From the NCBI GenBank assembly GCA_030272585.1, contig BSYQ01000014.1, forward strand, positions 620,001-684,000: a DNA stretch of 64,000 nt. The letters are read 5' to 3'. The notes below the pieces were generated by a model. That model was not told the origin of the DNA. It did not search any database and saw only the letters and a list, made by a program, of their open reading frames with translations. The stretch comes from Bryopsis sp. KO-2023 (taxonomy: Eukaryota > Chlorophyta > Ulvophyceae > Bryopsidales > Bryopsidaceae). Of the stretch, positions 41,416-54,567 are shown piece by piece (position 1 is the stretch's first letter; every line of letters starts with the position of its first letter). A program made the position numbers and the translations under genes.

Positions 41416-43747
41416 TTGGGCGTCCCTAGACGACGAGGACGGACGACCCTGTAGGAGGAGCCACCTGACGACGAAAAAGTCAGTGGCTAGGTTAAGTGCC
41501 TATCAAGAGGGGATGGGCAAGGAGTGATGGCACCAAAGGGGGTGGTGCTAGGTGGGATCGAAGGAGCGCGAGTGCGAGCGACGAGTTCGTAAGCACTGGA
41601 AAGGTCGGGGTAGAGGCGAGGAGAAGGAAACGAAAAGGAACCCGTCGCAGGAAGAGATCTAAGGGTCAGATCTACAGAAGCCGAGCAAAGAAAGAAACCG
41701 AAATAAATCCTGAACTATGACCCGTGGAGACGGAAGACACATACAGCTGAGTGACTGAATTCGTTCGGGCGGATAAATTGTACATCAGTTGGCGGAAACA
41801 GCAACTGAAGCGGATAATGCACTTGTCAGGAGAAAAGCAACTTCGACTACGGCGGAAGAAGCGAAGTTCTGAAGAGAACTTGAAGGGTATTCGACTGGCG
41901 GATTGTGACCAGCGGATTAAGCCTGTTGGGATATGACTGGCGGGTTAATCTTGGCGGAATCACATTGCTAGCGAATACGAAGACAAGAAGCATTTGGGCG
42001 GACAAAATCCAATACTTAAGGCGGATATCGTGCCTGCAGAAGCGGAAATTGTGCTGCAGAAGCGGAATTGTGCCTGTGGAAGCGGATATTGTGCCTGAAG
42101 AAGCGACACAATTCCAGTGAGCGGAATATGAAGGCGGAATTGATGATCTCAAAGAGTCAAGGCGGAAAATATCAGTCAAGACGGAATTTGAGGACCATAG
42201 TCGCAAGTACAATTAGGAACGAATGAAAGGGCGTCAAAGCGAACGTTGAAGCGACCTAGCGGACAACACTGAGCGGAAGTTCTGATCGACAACCGACTTG
42301 GAGGCGTGAAGGTGGTTATGCAACGATTGACTCAGTCATGAGCGGATTATGGATGTTCTGAAGCTGAGGATGTAATGGAGACTTATGGGGGTTTACCAAA
42401 GCATCAGAGGATTGGCCGAAGACAACAAAGAATCGCCAGGGTGGATTAAAATGGACCATCAGGGCGGATTAATTCAAACCGCCGAAGAAGGAGCGGACAT
42501 TATTTGAAGACCAAACTCGGAAAAACATTGGAGCGGACCATCGAAGACAATAGCACTGGAGCAGAAAGGACGAAGAGGTCAGGGAATGGCCGGACGCTCT
42601 GCTGCATATACTGGCTCTCGCTGCTACGTAGGGACTCTAGTAGCCAACCAGCGGATTGTGATTCGATGAGATCCTGGGGGAAATGTAGGCCTCAGACAAA
42701 TCTCTATAGCAGTGGCCATACATGTTATGGATATGCTCGAGCGGCTATTGTTCTGAGGTGTTGCGGCGGACAAACTCATGGGAGATTCGTAGGGACGTTG
42801 AAGAGAGAAGAAGCTGAGAGATCAGCCGGACTTCTCATCGGTGTACTGGCTCTCGCTGCTAAGTGGGGACTCTAGCAGTCAACCAGCTTCGTGAGATCCT
42901 GGGGGTATCCGCATAGGATTTGGCCTCGGACAAATCTCTACACTGATGACCGCTTATATACTAGCGGATAAACGTAACGAATGGAGTGTTGTGCCTAAGT
43001 GATATCCGACCAAGCGTTTTACCGAGCGAAGAACGAAGATGTACCATGGAAGGAAGGAAAAATATCAGTTGTAAATGAAGAAAACGGAAGTGGAAATCTG
43101 ACCAAGGAATTGCAGCGGAATTGGAATTGACCAAAACTGCAATGGATGAAAAGCCGCAGCGGATATCAACAGCAGCGGACTACAGGAGAGTGTCTGACAA
43201 GAGCGAAGCTTATGGTTTCCGACTAAGTGAAACTGCGAAGCGAGGTAGCGAGCGGAAGTTATAATCTAAGCTTGCGCGGACTTGGAGTCTTGAACGGATA
43301 AAGCATAGCGGGCATTCCTTCATGTTCGTGTGCTGAATCACGAGCAAGAAGACATTGCAAGCAATGCTTATGCCATGTTTAACCTTCTCCTTGGCGGTAC
43401 TCGTGGGCGGAATCCACATCCGCACCATAGAACCACGAGTTAGGAGAGGCTTGAGCGGGCTATTACTAAATGCCCTGATGAAGCAAGCAGACGAAGAAGC
43501 GGGCATCCGTCCAAGCAAGAGACACAAGGTTTTTGGATTTCACAGAGTATGGGATCTGTTATGCCGTTTGAAAATCATCTTGTTTGCATGATTGTGAGGT
43601 TTGTTTTCTATTTTTCTATTTTTCTTCGTGTTTTGTTCAGTGGATGGCCCTGTTTCTCTTTTTAGCGGCCAATCAAAGTACTTATTCTTTATTTCTTTCG
43701 GGTTTTTCTTTCGCGATTCACTTTCTTGAGTGCTGAGGACACCACTC
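41416..43747 (+). other. Element F interior, first segment
   Basis: Non-coding. GCGGA words recur every few tens of bases. A degenerate direct repeat of about 115 bases occurs at 42605-42720 and 42838-42955 (both with ACTGGCTCTCGCTGCTA and GAGATCCTGGGGG). The end (43590-43747) turns T-rich, like the 3' untranslated region of LTR elements. Confidence 0.65.
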
Positions 43748-43791
43748 GGGGGGGGGGGGGGGAGTAGTTGATACGAGGTGACGAGGTTAGT
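43748..43791 (+). other. Internal polypurine tract and truncated LTR start in element F
   Basis: A run of about 18 G followed by AGTAGT, then TGATACGAGGTGACGAGG, which is the start of the F LTR. After about 26 bases of LTR the sequence jumps to the leader sequence found at about 41579 (ACGACGAGTTCGTAAGCACTGG). F therefore carries the 3' end of one unit fused to the leader of another. Confidence 0.8.
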
Positions 43792-46700
43792 GTCACGACG
43801 AGTTCGTAAGCACTGGAAAGGTCGGGGTAGAGGCGAGGAGAAGGAAACGAAAAGGAACCCGTCGCAGGAAGAGATCTAAGGGTCAGATCTACAGAAATCT
43901 GCAGGTGACCTTGTGACTGTTAACCTAAAGGACAGCACAGTGGTCGAAAAGAGTTCGAAACAGGTCGAAAGAGCTCGAAAAGCAGTGGAAAGAAAAGCTG
44001 AGAGCTTAAGTTTCCCTAAGACAAAGTTTCGACAGAACCTGTAAATTTCTGGAAGAAGATCTACAGCAGATCTGCAAAGATCTCCTACAAACGAACCACC
44101 TATGGACGAACCAAGTTCGAGTCAACGTTTGTGAGGGAAGTTCGACACACGGACGGCCAACGCGTGGTGGCGGATAGTTGCTGCGCAAGAAGTCGACGAC
44201 TGCGCCTGTGACAGCTGCCAGAAATTCCGTTGTCGGACATACAGTCATGTCACACTGTGTTACAGCGGAATTTGGCAGAGCGGAAGTATCACAGCGGAAT
44301 CCGCGGAGCGGAAGTGTTACATCGGAATCCGCAGAGCGGAAATGGCGAGCCGGAAGTGCAGCGGACGAGCCAAAGTCAGACAGCGAATGGAAAAGGCCAG
44401 AGTCTGACAGCGGACAAAATGGCGCAGCGGACAAAATAGGTGGCGGAAAAAGGGAGCGGACAGAACTCCGAGAGAAACGAAGTCCGCCAAAGCGGTTAAA
44501 CGGAAACGGCGGAGAGTGAGGGCGGACAGAGGTAGAAGGCGGGCAAAGTGGCCCAGCGAACTGCTGCCCTTACACTCTGCTGGGCGGACTATGATATTCC
44601 AACGCGGAGGAAGAATAGGCGGTGTTGTTGTGAGCTAAAGCGGTTGAGCTTGGAGGAGCACCAGCGGACACACAACACGGAATATCGGCGAAGTATCGAG
44701 GCTAGAACTACGGTAGTTTCACGATCGCGTTGGAGGCGGATTTTAATACATCAAGCGTTGGAGGCGGTTATGAAACAGGAGCTGGAGGTTGTGTTACATG
44801 GCAGGAGCAGAAACGAGTCTGTATCAACACACAAACCGCCTGGGCTGATCACCCAGCGGACTAGCAACCGCAAAAGAGCGGATTTTCAGTGCGAAGATAA
44901 CAAGACAAAGACTTTATACTGCCAAGAGTTGGACCATAGCGGAAGAATGTAAGCACAACTAGCGACAAGAAGACAAAGAGAGAAAAGAAGTCGCCAGGCT
45001 AATAGAGAGCGGAAGAGCGGCCTGCCAGTTACCTACAAATCGAGTTCAAGCGATAGTGGAGTTCAACGCGCCCAAGTGGGGGATTAAACCGCCTGCAAAG
45101 CTGCTAAGTACGCAGGGCGGAAGAGAAGGAATCATCTGCTAAGCTATTAAGTATGCAGAATGATTTGTTGCAGAAGGAGCTGGTGGAGAGTATAGTTCGT
45201 TTGGAATGGACTTTCAATAGGCCAAGACCTCACACAAGCTGATATAAGACGAGCGGATTAAATGTAGCTTGCCGCGAGCTATCGAGCGTTCTCGAGAGTT
45301 TGAATCTGATTAAGGAGCACGCAATAGCAGTGCCACATTGGATATTTGTGACTTAATGTTATGAATGGGCAAGTGAAGCATTGTTGAAGCTCTGAGCGGA
45401 TATCTTGTGGGTAAACTTTGAGGTCTAATGGATGTGGTAGCGGATTGTGATATTCCGGGCTGAGTGAAGAAGAAGAATTAGAGGTTATTGCCGTGGAAGT
45501 GTATGGTGGTATTCTTTGGAACTAACCGAGTTGCCATGGAACCAACCAAGGATCACGAGCGGAAAAATTCATTCTCTTTTCAACAGCGGAATAGCAGAGG
45601 CGGACTAAATGAGGTCGTCAAGGCGGACTAAATTATACCGTCAGGCGGATTAAATTAGACCGTCAAGAACCAGAGCGGAAATAAAAGAGCCAACCTGGAT
45701 GGTCAGGTCCAAGGACTATTGGCTGAAGGACTAAGCGGAATCATACGTCTGGTCAGGGCGGACATTACCACAAACCATTGAGCGGATATGGCTCACAATA
45801 CTAGCCACAAATGGAAGTCTAGCGCCAAGAACAACACCCAAAAGTCTAAGGAGTATTCATCGACCAAATTACAGCCGTCAGACTATTGCACTAAGCGGAC
45901 TAAAAGCTAAGGCAAAGGCGGACTGTCAGCGCGGACTGCTGAGGCAGAATGCAAAGGCGATGAGGGGGTGTGTCTTGAGCGGAAATTCCAATGCAGCAAA
46001 GGTGCAAGCGGACTAAGTGACAGACAATATATCATATGGAGCATTCAAATTGATCACCGACAAGCGTGTTCTGTCAAATGGAGCGCGAGCAAAGAGTCAG
46101 CGGATTTTTGTCAGAAGCAAGAGAACAAGCGGATTATCAAGTGGATTGGAAGTAAGGGCGGATTATACTCGTATTAGCCAGTGTAAGGCATTGAGTTAAC
46201 CGAACCTGAAGAGCGGAAAAAGCTACCAAGCGGATAAGGAGTGCTACTGACAAAATAATTTAAAGGAAAAGCGCAAACTCAAGGATCAGCGGAAAAAGCT
46301 ATGTGTCTGGGAGAGTTGAGCGCTGAAGAATGGATTCTACTGCTGACAAGCGGACAAAATTATGGAAGATCCTGCAAATGACAAAGCATGCGGAAAAAGA
46401 TGCATAAGAGCATGTCGGAGTGGAGGAAACTTGTCAGAGAAACGGATTATTTAGTGCCAGGGAGATGAGTCCTACCGCAGAAGACACATTTGGATGAAGT
46501 ACTTCACAAGAGCGGAATTGCATCATCATTACGACTTCAAGAGTTGCTGGAGGCGGAATACTACTGTCAGTTGGGGATTAAAGCGGAAATTTTGAACAAG
46601 TAGGCCGACCTAAGAAGGGCGCCACTAAATAGAGATTTCTAGGAGCTTAATCCAAAGCTTGAAGGACCAGCAAGCGAAATATTGACTGGAATTGGAATTG

Positions 46701-49700
46701 GAAAGAAGCTAACGACAGATATCCACGACATGGGCGGATATTGCTTCAGATGGCGGAACACTAGAGTGTATAGGCGGAGTACTAGCTTGAGCAGCCTATG
46801 GCGCCAGCGGATTCGACCTAAACCGGACAATCCTGAAGCAGGCATGGAATGGATGGATCCAGCAATGATGATGGGGAGAATGGACCCCAAAGCGGACTCC
46901 AAGGCGGACTATAAGGTTCCAAACTATCCCAGAAACCTAGACGCGAGGAAATGGGAGTTCTGAAGCTTTGTGGCCGGAAAAAGGAGTGCTTTGATTCCGC
47001 AAATTGAAGAAGTTGTCCACCATTGAGAGGATGGAAGAACCACGATCAAAGAAGCGGAATACAGCTCTTATTTGAAGCCTTAGCGGACAAATATTGACCG
47101 AGCATTGCTCAAGAGCGGATTCCAACAAATAGTGGTCACCAAGAGCGGAAATACTACGTCTTGGTAACAAGCCTGGAAGGATGAATTAGACTACAAGACA
47201 GGCGGATATTGCTTGATCAATGGAGGACAAGTGGCGGAATTTAAGTGCCACTACACTTGTGTGATATATAGTTTCCTAGGCAGATAAGAAATGCTTGAGA
47301 AATAAGAGACCATTACCAGAAGAACCCAAAACGCGGACAAAGGAAGCAGCGAATCAATCGGACAACCACAGGGAAGTGGGTCTGATAACGCCCATCTCAA
47401 AGAGAGTTGGGGCGGATTTCCTGAGCGGATCTTTTAAAAGAGATTTGGCTGGCTACTTGTCAAGCGGAAACAGGGGATGGGGACTTCCTGGAATGGCGAA
47501 AAGCATAGCGGAAGGCGGATTGGCTGGAGAGGAGGCAAATAAAGATTGAGCGTGGAAGCGGCGGTTATGCGTGGAGCATAATCAACAAAGAGGCGGAAAT
47601 CCAGGTGTGCACGATGGATGGATGCCAGAAGGCCGGACAAATCCCGAAGACCAGGGATGGCGCAATCCACGCCGAGGTCTAACTTTGTGGAGCAACCAGA
47701 GCGGCCTAAAACGCCATACCAAGCAATGAGCACCACTCGGACAAAAAGGCTTGGGAGACTATTGAGGTGCGGTAGTTTCAACCAGTCTGGCAAGACTGTT
47801 ATGGTGTATACTGAGAGACCCAAGCTAGGAGAGCTTGAACCAGGCGAAGCAATCTGGTTGAAGGTTGACAAACAAACAAATCGCGCTAGAGGTCCAAACT
47901 AGCGACCGCGGAGTATCCACTGACAGGTGGTCAGGGCGGAAAACAGAGTTTCCTTGGATGCTACACTTAAAGGCGAGTGAGCGGGTAGATTTGTTGAAGT
48001 GGAGAAATATACCAGTCGAGAGAGAAGTGGTGAACCTTTTCAAAAGGCGGACTAAGAGGGAAACCAAGTACCTTGGAGCTAAGAACAAAGCGTTGGAACG
48101 CACACCAGAACTCTTTAGAGTTAACTGAGTGTGGCGGATTGTTGAAGATGTTAATAAGTTCGACAAAAAGAAGATGCTTCAAGCTCTGTCAGCGGACTGC
48201 AAATATGTGTGGAGGAAGAATTTAATTCGAGTATTGTGCATTGACAGCCCATTCAGTGAAATGTGCAGAACCGGGTAATCCGTCGGCACCCTTGTCCATA
48301 GGGAGAACGGTCTATTCCTGGTTGTTTTGAACGCCTGTGTTAAGGTGTGTGCCTTTACGCGACATTAAACTTCCGAAGGATTCCTTACATCAGCAAAGTT
48401 CAACTTGGACAAGGAGGAACACGATAATTTGAAGTAGGAAGTCCAAGACCGCAACCTTGAGGAAGGCGGACTTGAGAAGCGGACCTGGAGGGCGGACTAA
48501 AGAGGACTAAGCCCTTAGGCGGATTAAACACCTGGAGGGCGGACTAAAGAGGACTAAGCCCTTAGGCGGATTAAACACCTAGAGGGCGGACTAAAAGTTT
48601 AGCCTTCGGGCGGAGTAAAGCTTCATCAGGCGGACTATGAAAAGCTCAAGGGCGGACTTCAAAACGAATTCCAAAGGCGGATGAAATCAGACAGCCAGAG
48701 CGGGTTAAATACGACCGCTAGAGCCGGATTTTGAAGGTGAACTTGCGTGGAACTACAAGAAGGGACGACTATGCTGATTTGGAAGGCGGATTACAAGGCT
48801 TTCGTTCAATACAAGACCACGGGCGGAAGTGCCACATATTATGCAGAAACCAGCGGACAGAAGAGGATATGAAGAGCTCAAGATTTCGGGCGAAATACCA
48901 ACAGTTGAGAGGGGACTGTTTGGGCGACAAAGCGGGAACTCTGACGGGGATGTCTTGCAGCAGGAAAATGGGGGCAAGCTCCTCAACCAGTGTTCTGGAG
49001 AGCCGTGGTCAAAACACTGGCCCGCTAGTCAGTTGAGCTGGAGATTATCATTCAAGGTGCTGAAGAGAAGACGAAGGTCTTCCTCCAGAGGCAAGTCAAG
49101 CGTGAAGGAAAAGGAGGAGGACTTCCGACACTTGATGAGGCTCAAGCCGGAGCCAAAATCAAGATGTGCTAACCCGCTAAGCGGATTAGTTACGTCGGGA
49201 AGTCACTTGTCAAGGGGCGAGCAAGGATGCACAGTTCCCCTCAGGCGGAACTGCTGTTCGAACAAGGAGTAACCCGACGGGGGTTACCCGGATACTTTCT
49301 TCTCGGGAAGGCGTGCATTGACTTCCAGCAAACTAAACCCCGCTGAAAATAGGATCAAGAGCGGATTTGCCAAGCCACAAGCGCGCAGAAGGAGGACCAA
49401 GGGGATTATCCAAAGGCGATTTAACTTTGGACGTGCAAGGTAAAAGAGAGACAAAAACCATCGGGGAAGGTGAACACTGCCAAGTGGTACCCGCGTTATT
49501 TGTCTGAGGAGCGGAAGTCGACGGACTGACATTCCTTTAACTCTTTCTTGCGGAACTTTCTATTTAGTGGTATCTGAATGGATAGTGCGGACAAGATCGT
49601 CTTGTTGCTGGCGGACTATTTCCAAGGTTCTTTGGAAGGCGGGGGTTAAAAGGTAATCTCTGTGGCGGAAGGTATATGGAGTATATTTCGTGTGGAAGTC

Positions 49701-50074
49701 AACAAGTTTTGAAGTGGCGGAACTTGGGGACTAACCGAGCATTGATGAGAGCGGACTATCTGCGGTGAAGAGAATCGACACGTTTTTGGATTCAGACAGT
49801 ATCAAGGAGTGAGCGGGTTGAGAGCGATTCTATAGGGATGGAGTAAATGGAGATACCCAGTTGGTTATTTACTACCTATAGACGCAACCGCGAGACTTTG
49901 AGAAGTTTCTTTGACAAAGCGATGCCGTGAGAAGGATCCAAAGACGACGGAGGTGGCGGCTCATGCAATGGAAAACAAAAGAAGGAATGTGCGGACATTC
50001 AAAAATTACTCTTCTCCAACGAAGGAACCTCGAGCGGACGTGGAACTGACCGAAGGGCGGATTACCACAGAAGC
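43792..50074 (+). other. Element F interior, second segment
   Basis: About 6.3 kb without a convincing gene. The first 100 bases repeat the leader. GCGGA words continue throughout, many as GCGGACTAAA, GCGGATTAAA and GCGGAAAT. A 47-bp tandem repeat occurs twice at about 48489-48582 (GGCGGACTAAAGAGGACTAA...). No clear polypurine tract precedes the right LTR. Confidence 0.65.
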
Positions 50075-50304
50075 CGATACGAGGTGACGAGGTTAGTGTC
50101 TAGATGTCCCATCGGTGAGTGGGTGTGTCACTGTAGAGTAAGGGGTTAGTGTGTTGTGGATGGTATAAAAGGGGTTGTATTTTTGACATTGTGTAACCTT
50201 TGGGGCTGGGTTTGCTATTGTGTTGTGTTCCCACGTTCTACCCTCCTCCACTTGGAGGAGGGCCCCTATCTACCCTTCCCCCTCTGGGGGAAGGGCCCCT
50301 ATCA
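50075..50304 (+). repeat. 3' LTR of element F
   Basis: 230 bp, differing from the left LTR at about two positions. It has the same TATA box and twin hairpins (50241-50262 and 50273-50295). The outer side is followed by ACGGG and the pol sequence of element D. Confidence 0.9.
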
Positions 50305-50309
50305 ACGGG

Positions 50310-52121
50310 AGCTTGACTTAAACGCTTTTTCAGTTCATTGAATGCGCCACGCTCAACCTGTCCCCATCTCCAGGGATGGTCTTTTTTCACTAAGTCATGG
50401 AGTGGTCCAGCAACATGTGCAAACTGGGGAATGAATTTCCTGTAGTATGAAACCATTCCAAGGAAACTACGTACATCACTAACACTCTGTAGTTCCTTCC
50501 ACTCCTTCACTGCCTTCACTTTTTGTTCCTGTGGTTTTAACCCACTTCCGCTAATGCGGTAGCCAAGATAGTCTACTGTTGCGACAGCCAGCTCACTTTT
50601 ACTTGCCTTAGCAAAAAGCTGATATTCTGCTAGTCGCGACAGGACTTTCTCTAAGTGTTCGGCATGCTGTTCCATGTTTTCAGAGAAGATGAGTATGTCA
50701 TCGATAAAGACAACAACAAAATCATCTAAAAACTCTGCGAGTAGGTCTTGCACTAGAGTTTGGAATTGCGCTGGGCAATTGGTTAGCCCAAAAGGCGCTA
50801 CCAAAAACTCAAAGTGACCGTATCTCGTGCGGAACGCTGTTTTATCTGTATCAGATGGCCTTACTGGAAATTGCCAATAGCCTGATCGCAGATCTAACTT
50901 CGAGAACACTTTGGCTTTGAACACTCTATCCATTAATTCTTCTGGCAGGGGTAAAGGATACCGGTTTTTCACCGTCACCTTATTGATCCACCTGTAATCC
51001 ACACACATCCTTAAGCCTCCATCCTTTTTCGGTACAAATAGGATTGGCGCGCCCCAAGGGGACTCGGATGGTTTGATTTTCTTCTGTTCCAGAAGGTAGT
51101 CCACTTGTGCTTTCACTTCATCCAGCTCTGCTGGTGAAAGCTTGTATATTGGACGATGGATAGGTGTTGGATCCTCCAGGTCTATCTTAAACTCATGACC
51201 TTTTCTCTTCGGAGGGATCCCTGGGGGTAAATCACGAGGGAACACACCACGGTGTGCTTCTACCACCTTTTTAATTTCGGCAGGGGTGTCTGAACGAATA
51301 AGTTTGCCAATCTCATCCTCAGTGTTGAATGGCTGTGTTCGCTCTATTGCGTCAGGCAATTCATGTTGGCCTAAAGCTTTCTCTTCAGACTCTTGCACTA
51401 CAACCATGAATGCTGTCTCTGTTTTGAGATGACGCATCATTCGTTTAGCTGAACACTCAGTCACTGGCACTTCTTGCAGTATCGACTGTACTTTTCGTTC
51501 AGGTTCAATACTCTCTTGGGTTGGATGACGCAACGGGAGATGAAACACTTGGCTGTTTTTGCAAACTGAAATCTCATTCTGCTGAAAGTCTATGCGGGGG
51601 TTTTCTTTCTGCAACCAAGGCATGCCCAATATTAGGTCATAACCAAGGTCTGGGAACAGATCCGCTTTCATTTTGCACTTCAGCCCTCCTATCTTTACTC
51701 GGAGGTTGTTACAGCTGCCAGCCAGTTCTTTAATATCTCCGTTTGCCAACATTGCTCTCTTTGAGCTTGGTGTAATCGACAACCCGAGATCACGCGCTAC
51801 CTTATCATTGATATAGTTTGCGGTACTTCCACAATCAATGAATGCATAAAGGTCCGTGGTCTTGATCCGTGCTTTTACTTCGTACCCTCTCACAGGCACT
51901 TCTTGAATTTTTAACAGAGGGCATGTGTCACCCTTGGTTGATGAAGTTGATCGAACTTCTGACACATTAACTCGCTCTGTGGTAGACCGTTGGGTTGTTT
52001 CTGACCCACTATCGTCTACGTCTGCAGGCAGGGACTCCTGTAGACTACTCTGCGACTCCAATGAGCCCACAGATTCACTAACAGAGGGAAGAGATGCAGA
52101 TGACGCATGAGGCGCGTCCAT
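50310..52121 (-). CDS. pol: Element D pol, N-terminal part (protease and RT)
   Basis: Starts at the Met at 52121 (MDAPHASSASLPS) and runs through protease (IDCGSTANYI) and reverse transcriptase ([37 protein letters not shown]) to the F insertion. The frame is open up to the insertion site. Confidence 0.9.
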
Positions 52122-52378
52122 CTCATCCGGTGTGCTTTCCTTCTGTTCATTTTTCCAATCGCAGTTGTCATGTGCCGATTGGGTAGATGTGGAGAGTGTC
52201 TCTGTTCTCTCTTCACGCGGTGTACTAGTCCGCTCCTCAGGTTTTCCGCTGTGAGTACTTTTAACCTTTTTCGAGGCACCTACTTTTGATCTATGCTTCC
52301 TACGCCGCCTACGAACTCTGTTTCGCTTACGACGTTTGCGTCGGCCAGGCTCAGACGAAGCAGTTTCCTGCCTGGCGG

Positions 52379-54567
52379 TCAGTTTAACATTTTTTTTACA
52401 TCGGGGAGGTTTTTCACCTCCTCCAATCTAGGACATTGCCTCACAGGATGACCCTTCTTTCCACAAAGATAACAATTATATCCCCCTCCCCCCTGGGGGT
52501 TCTGTCTTCCCTGATTGGCTTGTCCTCTTCCACGGTTACCACCACCGCGTCCACGTCCACCACCACCACGTCCTCCTCCTCGTCCTTGTTGCTGTTGCTG
52601 CTGCTGTTGCACTCCTGCGGCAGCTTGTGGTGGTGCTTGGGCTGGTGGTGTGGGGTTCTGCTGCTGCTGACCCTGATTCTGGCCTTTCTTCTTTCTTCCA
52701 CCACGCCAGACTCCTTTCTTTTTCTGATTGGTTTGCCCTCCTTGGCCTTGTGTTCCAACTCCAAGGGCTTCCAATCGTTCGGCGGATATGATGGCGGCCT
52801 CGACATCTCGAGGTACCGTTGCTGCGACTAACTTCTGAACTTCACTTTTAAGTCCATCCACGAAGAGCAAATACTGGTGATCCTCTTCGAGGTCTGGAAT
52901 CCTCAAAACTAACCGCTGAAACTCTTTGACGAACTGTTTCACGGTTCCAGTCTGCTTGAGTTTGTGGAGGTCACGCCACGCTTCATCTCGATCACTAGAG
53001 AATTCGAAAGCTGTAGCTAAGCCATCCATGAAGTCCATCCAGTCACGGAAGGGTGGTCTTTCACCTCGGTGAATTTTCAATTCTTGCATCGTTAACCAAT
53101 CCGAGGCAGCTCCATAAAGGTTAGTGGCCATAATCGACTGCCACTGTGCTTCATGCACTCCGCAGGTTCTCAAGTACCGCGTCATGAGCACTTGCCATTT
53201 ACGGGCTTTTGGTTCTCCACTTCCGTTAAATGCGCGAGGCATTTGCAACTTGACGGTGCTAGGCAACCACTGTCCTTGCCTAGGAGGTCCTGGACCTGCC
53301 GGTCCAGCGCCACCTCCACCTCCACCTTCATCAGGAGGTCCACCGGGAGGTCCACCGCCTCCACCATCTCCACCGCCGCCACCACCTCCTCCACCATCAG
53401 GCGCACCTGGAATGCGGGACGGTGGGCGGTTTCGTCTGTCGCGGTAATCATCACCGCCATCATCATCTGGGTCGTCATCACCAGGGTCTCCAAAGTTACC
53501 TCGCATGCGAGGAACTCGACTGGGTCCACCAGTAGACTCATATGAACCAAGTGCAGCAAAGGGATTATTTTCTACCCTTGCTCCCAAAGCACTTAACCCA
53601 AGTCCCAATCTTCCAGTACGTGTGGGGATCTGCATGGGTTCTTTTCCTTTCTCTTCTCTAACCTGTGCCTTAGCACGCTCAAGGTCAATTTGATATAACA
53701 CTTCTGCTGAGGAGAGAACTCTTGGGTTAGTTCGTGTGGGTCTACGTGATCCATCGGCAGAGTCGGGTTCTGAGATGCGTACTCCAGGCTGAGCTCTTGT
53801 ACTTGGAGGTATCAACTGAGGGAATGTGAAATCAGCGTCTGGTGCGCTATCCACTGCAGTGCATGGTGGTGCTTCTGCAGCAACAATTTCACCCTCCTCG
53901 ACCTGTACTGCTGGAGGAGCCGGTATTGTTGAGGTTCCTGCCCCAACCATTCCTACCGCGAAGCTCTGGTCTAGTGGCGGCCATGATGCAGCCAACTGCT
54001 TTACTGATTTCTTCGGCAGCGGCATCCCAAAGGCTGAGTCCTCAGGCTCAGGAGAAGTTGATTCTTCTCGCTCTGGTGATACTGCACGAGCATCACTTCC
54101 ACTTTGGGCACTCTGACTTCCGCCACTCACATCCTCCATGCTTCGTTCCAGGCCAGATAATCTTAAGGCAACCACATCAGCTGCATCTTGCTGCTGATCC
54201 CAGGTCTTGGATGCCTTTTTCTCCAAGGCAATCAAATCTTTTTGAATTGCTACTCTGGAGCTCTGCAAACGCTTCACCTCAGCACCTTGCTTATGCAAGG
54301 ACTCCCGAAACAATTCTAGAGTCCGTTCGACTTTTTCGTTGGAATCCGCAACAGTTCCTAATAAGCCTTCAATTCTCCGCCCCTGAACAAGGGATAACTC
54401 GGAGAGTTGTTTTAACTGAAGTGCTGATGCTTCAGTTGCTTCTTTTAGGTCAGCAAAACGAGAGTCCGCTAGAATGTCTGCGGCATCCATTCTCCTCGTT
54501 ATTGCGTCCACAGAAGCTTTGATCTCGGCTCTTTCTTTTCTATGGTCGATATCTTGGCGTAATAGCC
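52379..54567 (-). CDS. gag: Element D gag, C-terminal part
   Basis: The main part of gag: end of the coiled coil, Pro/Gly-rich middle, capsid-like domain (MPRAFNGSGEPKARKWQV) and the CCHC knuckle CYLCGKKGHPVRQC. Open up to the small insertion. The N-terminal part is at 55093-55560. Confidence 0.9.

Larger units (their letters stand above)
41171..50304 (+). mobile_element. Large non-coding LTR element F (LARD-like), GCGGA-rich
   Basis: A 9.1-kb element with 230-bp LTRs at 41171-41400 and 50075-50304 and a 5-bp duplication ACGGG (41166-41170 and 50305-50309). It lies on the plus strand, opposite to D. The primer-binding site TGGTTTCGGAGC follows the left LTR by three bases. The interior has no gag or pol and no long frame (the longest is below 150 codons, without domains), so it must rely on proteins from other elements. 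The plus strand is filled with GCGGA words, while the complement TCCGC is rare. The LTRs differ at about two positions. Confidence 0.88.

Noticed and set aside
41416-50074. Host genes or intron-rich gene inside element F
   Set aside because: Frames are short, overlap on both strands and show no domains; the sequence is dominated by one short word and lies between LTRs with a target duplication.
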